NCBI GenBank assembly: GCA_902519215.1
Contig: CABYIX010000002.1
Span: 40,487-104,486 of the forward strand
Reading direction: 5' to 3'
DNA length: 64,000 nt
Origin: an uncultured Candidatus Actinomarina sp.
GTDB lineage: Bacteria > Actinomycetota > Acidimicrobiia > Actinomarinales > Actinomarinaceae
The notes beneath the pieces were generated by a model, which was not told the origin of the DNA, made no database searches, and worked only from the letters and a program-made list of their open reading frames with translations. This document shows positions 54,645 to 62,372 of this stretch, piece by piece (within the stretch, counting starts at the first letter, position 1; each line of letters begins with the position of its first letter). The translations under genes and the position numbers were made by a program.

Positions 54645-55448
54645 ATGGATTTAAAAATTAAGAAACTTAAAAGATTTAATATCATTATGGGAACCGTACA
54701 CCTAATACAAGGAGGTTTGTTATTTTGGCTTGGAACAGTTGTAAATTCAGATTTTGTGGTACCAATAACCTTAACGCAACTTGTTGGCGTTGGTTCACCT
54801 GAGGATCCTTCAAGCTTTGCTTTAATTCCTGAATTAGAAATTTGGACTGAAGTTACAAACTTTGGACCAGCAGTAGCTACTTTCTTACTTGCATCGGCTG
54901 TTGCACACTACTTGATTTCAGGACCTTTTTATAACAAATATAAAGAAGATTTATCAAAAGGAATTAACAAAGTTCGATGGATTGAATATTCAATAAGTGC
55001 ATCAGTTATGATCGTCTTAATTGCCTTGCTTGTTGGAATTTATGATATTTGGGCTTTGGCTGGAATATTCTTCATGAATGCTGCAATGTGTTGGTTTGGA
55101 TGGATGATGGAAGTTCATAATCAATATACAGAAAAAGTTGATTGGACAAGTTATATTATGGGTTGCCTTGTGGGTGTTACTCCATGGATATTTATATTTA
55201 TAAATTTAATAGGAGATGGAGTGGCAACTGATTCTAACCCCCAAGGAGTTCCACAATTTGTAGTGTGGATATTTGTGAGTATATTTCTATTTTTTAACAC
55301 ATTTTCTATAAATATGATTCTGCAATATAAGCAAGTTGGAAAATGGAAAGACTACCTATACGGTGAGAGAACATATATCTGGCTTAGCCTATTAGCAAAG
55401 ACATGTCTTGCATGGCAAGTCTTTTTTGGTACCTATCAACCAAATTAA
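54645..55448 (+). CDS. Heliorhodopsin
   Basis: A 267-residue seven-helix protein matching heliorhodopsin (type HeR-48C12). The third-helix motif RWIEYSISASVMIVLIA gives the Schiff-base counterion Glu 114 of the conserved RWxEYSxSxS pattern, and LSLLAKTCLAWQVF in helix 7 gives the retinal-binding Lys 252. His 19 (GTVHLIQ) and His 88 (VAHYLIS) match the conserved retinal-pocket His pair. FLFFNTFSINMILQYKQVGKW and YGERTYIWLSLLAK are also family-specific. The N-terminus is expected inside the cell, opposite to type 1 rhodopsins. Members mostly do not pump ions; their role is unsettled. A GGGGAAG site lies before the ATG. No retinal-making gene is in the window. Confidence 0.95.
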   Translation: MDLKIKKLKRFNIIMGTVHLIQGGLLFWLGTVVNSDFVVPITLTQLVGVGSPEDPSSFALIPELEIWTEVTNFGPAVATFLLASAVAHYLISGPFYNKYKEDLSKGINKVRWIEYSISASVMIVLIALLVGIYDIWALAGIFFMNAAMCWFGWMMEVHNQYTEKVDWTSYIMGCLVGVTPWIFIFINLIGDGVATDSNPQGVPQFVVWIFVSIFLFFNTFSINMILQYKQVGKWKDYLYGERTYIWLSLLAKTCLAWQVFFGTYQPN

Positions 55449-55453
55449 GAAAC

Positions 55454-55525
55454 TTACTTAATTCTTCTACCAAAGAAAATAATTAATAGAAATATTAAAA
55501 GTATCCCAATATAGGACAGCGCCAT
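55454..55525 (-). CDS. 23-residue hydrophobic peptide coupled to the DUF4349 gene
   Basis: Directly after the DUF4349 gene, a TAATG overlap starts a 23-codon frame: MALSYIGILLIFLLIIFFGR then RIK. It is one membrane helix with a basic end, a bit like the start of TatA. The reading is small and may be chance, but the one-base stop/start coupling matches that of the 44-residue protein after nuoN. It ends 5 bases beyond the heliorhodopsin stop on the opposite strand. Confidence 0.42.
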   Translation of the reverse strand: MALSYIGILLIFLLIIFFGRRIK

Positions 55526-56319
55526 TATTTTTTATTTCTTAATTTTCTTATAACAAAAAATATAAATCCGATTGGTATAAGGATGATTGAGATCGATACA
55601 GAAATTCCAATAATACTTTCAGTCCAACCTAAAGCTCTTTGCACATAATAATTCCAAGAAAAGAGTGATACACCAGATCCTTCCCTAATTTCTAACGTGA
55701 GCGTAGAAAACGATGTAGAGTTTTCATAAAATTCTTTTTGTCCCTCGAGCATCTCAATGTCTTGATTTATATACCTTAATTGAGACTGAACTTGAAGTTT
55801 GTCAGAGGTAGAAGTTGCCTCATCTTTAATATCTTGTAGTGCTTCTTTTTCACTATATAAAGATTTAAGTCTTGAATCAATATCAACAACATACCGAGTT
55901 ACATCATTTGCATTTGAACTAATGCTCGTAAAACTAGATAGTTCTTCAACTTCAGAAAGAAAAGCTTCAAAATCCTCAGCAGGAATGTTTGCGGTTAAGC
56001 TATAACTTTGAAGTCCTTGATAATTAGTAGAAAGATATGTATTTGAGATATTTCCTTCGTAACTTTTTACTATATTTTCTACACTTTTAATTGTGCTATT
56101 AAAATTCGACGAGCTTACATCAGTGCTGGCATATGCAGTTTTGATAATATAATCTCCCTGGGAAGTTGAAGAATTTGAAATTGATTCTGACCTACTTAAA
56201 GACATATCCTCAACCCCTCCACCTATAAATGGTTCTGGATAGCCCTCTGATTGAATTCCATTATTACTACAACTAATAAAAACAAAAATAAAAACAAACA
56301 ACAATAGTTTTTTACTCAT
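55525..56319 (-). CDS. DUF4349-type lipoprotein
   Basis: A 264-residue lipoprotein with signal peptide ending FISC, a central beta/helix domain with TSSYSLTANIPAEDFEAFLSEV-like segments, and a coiled-coil (SRLKSLYSEKEALQDIKDEA). A C-terminal membrane helix follows, with a basic end (RKLRNKK). DUF4349 proteins have this build and unknown function. It is convergent with the heliorhodopsin gene. Confidence 0.8.
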   Translation of the reverse strand: MSKKLLLFVFIFVFISCSNNGIQSEGYPEPFIGGGVEDMSLSRSESISNSSTSQGDYIIKTAYASTDVSSSNFNSTIKSVENIVKSYEGNISNTYLSTNYQGLQSYSLTANIPAEDFEAFLSEVEELSSFTSISSNANDVTRYVVDIDSRLKSLYSEKEALQDIKDEATSTSDKLQVQSQLRYINQDIEMLEGQKEFYENSTSFSTLTLEIREGSGVSLFSWNYYVQRALGWTESIIGISVSISIILIPIGFIFFVIRKLRNKK

Positions 56320-56338
56320 GGTTGTAATTATATGTATA

Positions 56339-57427
56339 TCAAAAATTATGAATCTCTATAATAGGAATTTTTAATTCTTCTTCAGTTAGTCCACCGTGGT
56401 ATCCCTTTAGTTCAGCTTGTAAATGCTTTGGGTAGATTATGTGATTTTGCTCAAGAAGGAAACAATAATCTGGATAAAGCGATTCAATATAACTATTACC
56501 AGGTTCTCTTAAGAGATGTTTCAAATCAGATCTATTAATAAGTTCACCAGGTATGTTTGAAAAAACCTTTTCAACTTCACCTCTAGTTCCATTTATATAA
56601 ACCGACCGTTGGTCTCCATATATCTGAATACTATTTTCGTAAGATAAATTATGTCTATTCTCAACTGGAATATTACATAACCCATGATCAGCTGAAATTA
56701 TTGTTGTAGTTTTCTTGTTACTTGCTTGAGAAATTCTTTCAACCGCTTCTTCAAATTTTTTTATTTCAAGTTCCCACTCAGCAGAATAGACTCCAAAAAT
56801 ATGTCCAGCAATATCAACATTTGGATAGTAAATAAAATTAAATCTATTCTCTAAAAAGGATGCTTCTGAAAGCATCTCTATTAAGTTCTCTATCGTTTTA
56901 TAGGGAACCGTACTACTTTTTTCATATAGGAAGTTTGATAATGAACTTCCTACTAAGTTTTCTGGTTGAAAGTTAGAAACATGTGTATTGAATGATTTAA
57001 ATTTTTTCCAAATAGATTCTTGATTTTTAAAATGATCATTATTTAAAAGTAATTCGTTTTCACTGTTCCAGTTAAGTGCATTAATCAGACCAAAATTACT
57101 TTTATCATACATGTAGTAACCAATAATTCCGTGGTCAATTGGGTGACTCATCATTGCAAAAGTAGTAAGTGCAACATTCGTTGAAGAGGGAAATGTAGTA
57201 TTAATTATTTTTTTTATATTGTCTTTTAGGGAAGTTTCAAGTGACATTAAATTTTCATAGCCAAGTCCATCAGCAAGAATAAAATTAATTGTTTCTGCCT
57301 CTTTAATCTTCTCAGTTAATAGATTCTCAACAGAGTTTAATTTCCTTCCGTCATTTATGACAGTACTAAAAATCTCTTCTGAAAGTTGTAAGAGGCTTGC
57401 TTCTCGTAAAAAATTTTTGTTAATCAC
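56339..57427 (-). CDS. Alkaline-phosphatase-superfamily (type I phosphodiesterase/nucleotide pyrophosphatase) protein
   Basis: A 362-residue member of the alkaline phosphatase superfamily. FILADGLGYE gives the first metal-binding Asp, TTFPSSTNVALTTFA the Thr/Ser nucleophile region, and YPNVDIAGHIFG and IISADHGLCNIP the further Asp/His metal ligands. This is the pattern of type I phosphodiesterases and PhoA-like enzymes. No signal peptide is visible, so it acts in the cytoplasm. Substrate unknown. Divergent from the second nuo operon. Confidence 0.8.
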   Translation of the reverse strand: MINKNFLREASLLQLSEEIFSTVINDGRKLNSVENLLTEKIKEAETINFILADGLGYENLMSLETSLKDNIKKIINTTFPSSTNVALTTFAMMSHPIDHGIIGYYMYDKSNFGLINALNWNSENELLLNNDHFKNQESIWKKFKSFNTHVSNFQPENLVGSSLSNFLYEKSSTVPYKTIENLIEMLSEASFLENRFNFIYYPNVDIAGHIFGVYSAEWELEIKKFEEAVERISQASNKKTTTIISADHGLCNIPVENRHNLSYENSIQIYGDQRSVYINGTRGEVEKVFSNIPGELINRSDLKHLLREPGNSYIESLYPDYCFLLEQNHIIYPKHLQAELKGYHGGLTEEELKIPIIEIHNF

Positions 57428-57507
57428 TTATAAAAATCTTACAAAAAAATTACACTGAAGTTTGAGAAAAAACTAAACTTTTTAGAGGCTGGACTAAAGT
57501 ATTAAGT

Positions 57508-57873
57508 ATGATTTCTTATTTTCAAGATTATGTGACCATAGCAGCAGTGCTAGGATTTGGACTTTTTTTGGTCGTGCTTTTACTTGGTGTAGCATCTGTC
57601 CTTAGGCCTAATAAACCTTATGCAGAGAAGCTCCAAACTTATGAGTGTGGTGTAGATCCAGTAGGTTCTGGATGGAGCCAAACATATGTAAGGTACTATA
57701 TATTTGGTTTACTATTTGTAATTTTTGATGTAGAAGCAGTATTTATATTTCCATGGGCTATCAACTTGGAAAAACTTGGCTATTTTGGATTAATTGAGAT
57801 GTTTGTTTTTATATTCATTTTATTAATTGGTCTCATATACGCTATTAGAAAGGATGTACTCAAATGGGAATAG
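57508..57873 (+). CDS. nuoA: NuoA paralogue (second complex I)
   Basis: First gene of a second nuo operon, 121 residues with three helices and the conserved loop [24 protein letters not shown]. The insert is longer than in the first NuoA. It overlaps nuoB by 10 bases. The 80-base upstream gap holds no Rex box; AAGTTT/AAACTT arms (57458-57463, 57475-57480) are the only symmetry seen and may be chance. Confidence 0.93.
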   Translation: MISYFQDYVTIAAVLGFGLFLVVLLLGVASVLRPNKPYAEKLQTYECGVDPVGSGWSQTYVRYYIFGLLFVIFDVEAVFIFPWAINLEKLGYFGLIEMFVFIFILLIGLIYAIRKDVLKWE

Positions 57874-58361
57874 TTGATAAATTTGGTCTTCCAAAGCCAA
57901 TATCTTCCGTATTCAATTGGGCTAGATCTTACTCACTTTGGTATTTTCAATTTGGGCTAGCGTGCTGTGCAATTGAGGTTATGGCAGTAAGTGGGCCGAG
58001 ACACGATTTTATGAGATTAGGAGTCATTCCACTACCCGCATCTCCGAGACAAGCCGATTTTATGATTGTTGCTGGAACAGTAACAGATAAAATGGCCCCA
58101 TCAGTTAAAAGGCTCTACGATCAGATGCCAGAACCAAAGTATGTTATTTCAATGGGTTCCTGTTCAAATAGTGGAGGTCCGTATTGGGATTCTTATTCAG
58201 TCACAAAGGGAGTTGACCAATTAATTCCTGTAGATGTTTATGTCCCTGGATGTCCTCCAAGGCCAGAAGCACTTCAGGAAGGAATTATTCTTCTTCAGAA
58301 AAAAATTCGTGGAGAAGACATGAAAGAAAAATGGACAGAAGTCCAAACAGAGCCAATATAA
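57864..58361 (+). CDS. nuoB: NuoB paralogue (second complex I)
   Basis: A 165-residue NuoB with all N2-cluster ligands: [19 protein letters not shown] and VPGCPPRP. So the terminal Fe-S centre is expected to work. The sequence of the middle loop differs from the first NuoB ([16 protein letters not shown]). It starts inside nuoA. Confidence 0.95.
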   Translation: MGIVDKFGLPKPISSVFNWARSYSLWYFQFGLACCAIEVMAVSGPRHDFMRLGVIPLPASPRQADFMIVAGTVTDKMAPSVKRLYDQMPEPKYVISMGSCSNSGGPYWDSYSVTKGVDQLIPVDVYVPGCPPRPEALQEGIILLQKKIRGEDMKEKWTEVQTEPI

Positions 58362-58362
58362 G

Positions 58363-58908
58363 ATGGAAGAATTTTTAAGTAAAATAAACGAAAATTTTAT
58401 CAACACGGATGTAGAATTTGAAACAATCAACATCAAAGTTGACTCATCACAGTGGGTTGAGACACATCAAAAACTTAAAGATGAATTTGATTTAAAATTT
58501 TTCTCATGGCTATCCGCTATAGATTGGGATAATGAAGTTTCTATAGGAGAAGCACCAAAAGAGAGTGTCTCACCAAGTTTTGAAATAATTACATGCTTGT
58601 CTAATGTTTCCAATAATAATTTAGTTACTGTATCAACCACGATTAGTAAATTGGAGCCAAAGATTACTTCTCTTGTTGAAATATATGCGGGTGCTAATTG
58701 GCATGAGAGAGAAGCGTATGAAATGTTTGGAATCAATTTTGAAAATCATCCAAATCTTGAAAAATTATATCTTCCTGATGGGTATGAGGGAAATCCTATG
58801 TTGAAGTCTTTTGAATTAATTAGTAGAGAAGTTAAGCCTTGGCCTGGCGAAGTTGACGTAGAAGGAATGCCAGAAGAACCAGAAAGTGATGAGTCAGTAG
58901 ATGGTTAA
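58363..58908 (+). CDS. nuoC: NuoC paralogue (second complex I)
   Basis: The 181-residue NuoC has AGANWHEREAYEMFGINF and HPNLEKLYLPDGYEGNPMLKSF, and a long acidic C-terminal tail. It is about 45 residues longer than the first NuoC. The first ~85 residues carry little of the normal sequence. It overlaps nuoD by 8 bases. Confidence 0.92.
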   Translation: MEEFLSKINENFINTDVEFETINIKVDSSQWVETHQKLKDEFDLKFFSWLSAIDWDNEVSIGEAPKESVSPSFEIITCLSNVSNNNLVTVSTTISKLEPKITSLVEIYAGANWHEREAYEMFGINFENHPNLEKLYLPDGYEGNPMLKSFELISREVKPWPGEVDVEGMPEEPESDESVDG

Positions 58909-60097
58909 TACATTAGACCCACAAAATTTTAACAATTTTTCAGAGGCATCTGTATCAGTAGAAATTGAAACTGAAGACATGACACTCAACATAGGCCCTC
59001 AACACCCGTCAACTCATGGAGTCCTTAGATTGGTCGCAAAGGTAGATGGTGAAAAAGTTTATGATGTAAAACCTGTTCTTGGGTACATGCATCGTGGCTA
59101 TGAAAAACTTGCAGAAGTGAGATCATACCCCCAAATCACAACACTTGTTAACCGTATAGATTGGGTTGCAGGATTTTCTAATGAAATTCCATTTATTGCT
59201 GGTGCAGAAAGACTTATGGAAATTGAAGTACCTGAAAGAGCTAAACATATCAGATTAATTCTTACTGAGATGGCTAGGATTTCTTCACATTTTGTATTTA
59301 ATGGAGCCTACGCTCTTGAAGTTGGTGCGTTAACACCAATCTTTTATGCAATGGAAGACAGGGAGAGAGTTTTAGATTTAATTGAGTCAGTAACCGGTGG
59401 TCGATTTCATCCAAACTTTAATCGAATAGGTGGAGTAAAACCAGCGGCTGGATCAGGTCCTACAACAAAAAAAGACATCCAAGATTTACCTGCTGGATTT
59501 TATAGAGATACAAAAGTAGCAATGCAAAAAGTAATAGAGGCGGCTGATCAATTTCAAAATTTAATCGGTGGAAATGAAGTTTTTAAAAAAAGAACAAAAA
59601 ATGTTGGTATTTTAACTGCTGAGACTGCAGAAGCATTTGGAGTATCCGGACCAATACTAAGGGCTTCAGGAGTGAAGTCTGATTTAAGAACCCTAACGGA
59701 TTATTTGCCATATGATCAATTTGAATATGACATTCCTGTTGGTGAGAATGGAGATTGTTATGATCGCTGGGATGTCAGAGTCAAGGAAATGGTTGAATCG
59801 GCAAAAATAGTTTTGCAAGCAATCGACTCAATGCCTTCTGGTCCACTACAAGCCAAGGTACCTAAAGTTATAAAAGTCCCTAAAGGACGTACATATGTAA
59901 GAGCAGAAAATCCAAAAGGAGAAATGGGTTACTACATAGTATCAGATGGCGGGTTGGGACCATATAGGCTTAAAGTTCGAACAGCTTCATTCAGTAATAT
60001 CTCTATTTTACCTTTGCTACTTGAGGGCGCTTTACTACCAGACTTAATTGCCATAATGGGTAGTTTAGATTTTGTTTTAGGGGATGTGGATAGATGA
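58901..60097 (+). CDS. nuoD: NuoD paralogue (second complex I)
   Basis: The 398-residue NuoD holds GPQHPSTHGVLRL, LGYMHRGYEKLAE and ENPKGEMGYYIVSDG, ending DFVLGDVDR. Residues around the quinone pocket differ from the first NuoD (VNRIDWVAG in place of TTRMDYLSP). No long N-terminal leader is present. It overlaps nuoH by 4 bases; nuoE, nuoF and nuoG are missing from between. Confidence 0.95.
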   Translation: MVNTLDPQNFNNFSEASVSVEIETEDMTLNIGPQHPSTHGVLRLVAKVDGEKVYDVKPVLGYMHRGYEKLAEVRSYPQITTLVNRIDWVAGFSNEIPFIAGAERLMEIEVPERAKHIRLILTEMARISSHFVFNGAYALEVGALTPIFYAMEDRERVLDLIESVTGGRFHPNFNRIGGVKPAAGSGPTTKKDIQDLPAGFYRDTKVAMQKVIEAADQFQNLIGGNEVFKKRTKNVGILTAETAEAFGVSGPILRASGVKSDLRTLTDYLPYDQFEYDIPVGENGDCYDRWDVRVKEMVESAKIVLQAIDSMPSGPLQAKVPKVIKVPKGRTYVRAENPKGEMGYYIVSDGGLGPYRLKVRTASFSNISILPLLLEGALLPDLIAIMGSLDFVLGDVDR

Positions 60098-61065
60098 CAG
60101 ACGTATTAGTCAAGGTAGGATTTCTTGCCCTAGCTGCATTAAATGGTGCAATCATTTTTACAATTATGGATGTTAAAGGTGCTTCATGGATGCAGAGAAG
60201 ACCGGGTCCATTACATGTAGGACTTAGAGGTTTTATATTTCCTCTTGCTGAAATACTTAAATTTGTTCAAAAAGAAGACATAATTCCAACTGAAGTGGAC
60301 AGGCCAGTATTTAAATGGGCTCCGGCTTATGTTATGGTTTCTTGTGTTGCTCTTTTTGCAGTAGTTCCAATGAGCCCTACATTGGTTGTTGCAGATTTAG
60401 AATTAGGTATTTTCTTTGCACTTGCTATAAGTTCTCTCGGAACTATAGGTGTATTAACTGCTGGCTGGTCATCTGCAAATAAATATTCTTTAATGGGTGG
60501 TTTAAGAGCAGCAGGACAGCTTATAGCGTATGAACTTCCACTTATACTTGCTGTTGTAGGAGTAGTTATTCAAGCTGAAACAATGTCTTTAGTTGGCATT
60601 GTTGAAAAACAAATTGAATGGGGCGTACCTTTTGTTGTTGGTGGTCAGGTAGTTGGTTTCCTAATCTTTATGGTTGCAGCGACAGCAGAAATGATGAGGG
60701 TACCATTTGATATGCCAATTGGTGAATCAGAATTGACTATGGGATTTATGACAGAATACTCTGGAATTAGATTTCTTATTTTTTATATTTCTGAATATAT
60801 GAATATGTTTATTTTATGTGCAATTGCTTCAACTCTATTTCTTGGAGGTTACCATGTTCCACTTTTGCCAACGGAATGGGTAAACTTTTATGGACCTGTT
60901 GTTTTATTAACAAAGACTGCCATTTTAGGATTTATATTGGTAGCTGTAAGGTGGTCACAGCCAAGATTTCGAGAAGATCAACTTCAAAACCTTGCTTGGA
61001 AAATACTTATTCCTGCATCTTTAATTAATATTCTTGTAACTGCAGTTATGAAAGTTGGATTCTAA
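60094..61065 (+). CDS. nuoH: NuoH paralogue (second complex I)
   Basis: A 323-residue NuoH, shorter than the first. The quinone-chamber loop reads MRVPFDMPIGESELTMGFMTE, where the first copy has the canonical NRAPFDLVEAEQELVGGFHTE: the acidic pair and flanks are changed. About eight helices. Such differences suggest a changed quinone or coupling, but this is inference. It overlaps nuoI by one base. Confidence 0.94.
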   Translation: MTDVLVKVGFLALAALNGAIIFTIMDVKGASWMQRRPGPLHVGLRGFIFPLAEILKFVQKEDIIPTEVDRPVFKWAPAYVMVSCVALFAVVPMSPTLVVADLELGIFFALAISSLGTIGVLTAGWSSANKYSLMGGLRAAGQLIAYELPLILAVVGVVIQAETMSLVGIVEKQIEWGVPFVVGGQVVGFLIFMVAATAEMMRVPFDMPIGESELTMGFMTEYSGIRFLIFYISEYMNMFILCAIASTLFLGGYHVPLLPTEWVNFYGPVVLLTKTAILGFILVAVRWSQPRFREDQLQNLAWKILIPASLINILVTAVMKVGF

Positions 61066-61550
61066 TGAAAACGTTTAAACCAAAAGTACCCGGATTCTTA
61101 GTTGGAATAAAAATAGTAATTGTCAATATGCTTAAAACTTTATCTCCATTTCATTCAAAACCGAATGTTAATTATCCATTTGAAAAAGAAAAAGTTGCAC
61201 CAAGGGCACGAGGTGTTATTGCTTTAGATCAAGAAGCATGTACTAGTTGTATGTTATGTGCGCGGCAGTGCCCTGATTGGTGTATTTATATTGAGGGTCA
61301 TAAAGAATTGCAACCTCCTTCAAAACCTGGAGGCAGACAAAGAAGTAGAGCTGTTCTAGATAGATTTGATATCGATTATGCACTATGTATGTATTGTGGA
61401 ATTTGTGTTGAGGTTTGTCCTTTCGATGCTTTATTTTGGACACCTGAGTACGAGTATTCTGAATTCAATATGGGTGACATGCTTCATAATAAGGAACGTT
61501 TAGACGATTGGTTAAAAACTGTACCCGATACTGAAGGCTTAGAAAGTTAA
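61065..61550 (+). CDS. nuoI: NuoI paralogue (second complex I)
   Basis: A 161-residue NuoI with eight Cys for two [4Fe-4S] clusters, in CTSCMLCARQCPDWC and CMYCGICVEVCPFDA. It lacks the long C-terminal tail of the first NuoI. Without NuoE/F/G it would be the likely electron entry point, able to take electrons from a ferredoxin-like donor (inference). Confidence 0.94.
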   Translation: MKTFKPKVPGFLVGIKIVIVNMLKTLSPFHSKPNVNYPFEKEKVAPRARGVIALDQEACTSCMLCARQCPDWCIYIEGHKELQPPSKPGGRQRSRAVLDRFDIDYALCMYCGICVEVCPFDALFWTPEYEYSEFNMGDMLHNKERLDDWLKTVPDTEGLES

Positions 61551-61551
61551 A

Positions 61552-62070
61552 ATGGAAATTTACGAAATCGTTACATACTTTACTTTGTTACTTCTTCTAT
61601 TCTCAGCAGCAAGAGTAGTTACAACTTCAAATGTCATTCACGCAGCAATATCATTAGTTTTCACCCTTGCACTTACTGCAACTCTTTTCTTACTTTTATC
61701 CACACAATTTGTGGCATTGGTACTAGTCCTTGTTTACATTGGAGCAGTTATTGTTCTATTCCTTTTCGGCATAATGATTACAAGAGCTCCATTGGGTAAA
61801 AATGCTGAGTTAGATAATGATAAGAATAAATTAATTGGTGCCACCATATCGGGTGCAATATTTTTGCTCTTTTCTTATATTCTTATAAATGGATTTGATG
61901 GTGAAATCGTAATTACATCTGGGTCTTCAACTGAACTTCTTGGAGAAATTTTATTAAGTCGTTTTGTTTTTCCTTTTGAAATAGTTTCGTTTGTTTTATT
62001 AGCCGCATTAATTGGCGGAATAACTTTAGCAAGAAAAGATGAAGCCCTTGTTGATGAGGATCAAGTATGA
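61552..62070 (+). CDS. nuoJ: NuoJ paralogue (second complex I)
   Basis: A 172-residue five-helix NuoJ with FVALVLVLVYIGAVIVLFLFG, the third-helix segment. It ends with an acidic tail, overlapping nuoK by 4 bases. It lies 1 base after nuoI. Confidence 0.92.
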   Translation: MEIYEIVTYFTLLLLLFSAARVVTTSNVIHAAISLVFTLALTATLFLLLSTQFVALVLVLVYIGAVIVLFLFGIMITRAPLGKNAELDNDKNKLIGATISGAIFLLFSYILINGFDGEIVITSGSSTELLGEILLSRFVFPFEIVSFVLLAALIGGITLARKDEALVDEDQV

Positions 62071-62372
62071 TAGTTCAACCAGTACTTGTAACAGCTGCCG
62101 CTCTTTTTTCTCTAGGAATATACGGCATTCTGGTAAGACGTAACGCGGTTATGGTTCTTCTTTCAATTGAGTTGATATTAAATGCAGTAAATATTAATTT
62201 TATAATTTTTGATTCAATGCTTGCTGATTCATTAATGCAAGGCCAAATTTTTACTATTTTTATAATTACAATAGCTGCTGCAGAGGTTGGTATTGGTCTA
62301 GCCATCGTATTGATGCTTTTTAGAAATAGGCAAACTGCTAACATAAACGAATTTGATTTGATGAAATGGTAA
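62067..62372 (+). CDS. nuoK: NuoK paralogue (second complex I)
   Basis: A 101-residue three-helix NuoK with the membrane Glu residues in VMVLLSIELILNAVNI and AAAEVGIGLAIVLM. It overlaps nuoL by 7 bases. Confidence 0.94.
   Translation: MIVQPVLVTAAALFSLGIYGILVRRNAVMVLLSIELILNAVNINFIIFDSMLADSLMQGQIFTIFIITIAAAEVGIGLAIVLMLFRNRQTANINEFDLMKW

Noticed and set aside
54645..55448. Type 1 proton-pumping rhodopsin
   Set aside because: The helix 3 motif is WxEYSxS rather than the DTE/DTS-like motif of proton or sodium pumps, and the helix 7 context and His pair are of heliorhodopsin type.
57428..57507. Rex box before the second nuo operon
   Set aside because: CTTACAAAAAAATTACACT has some likeness, but lacks the TTGTGA/TCACAA arms, so it was not called.
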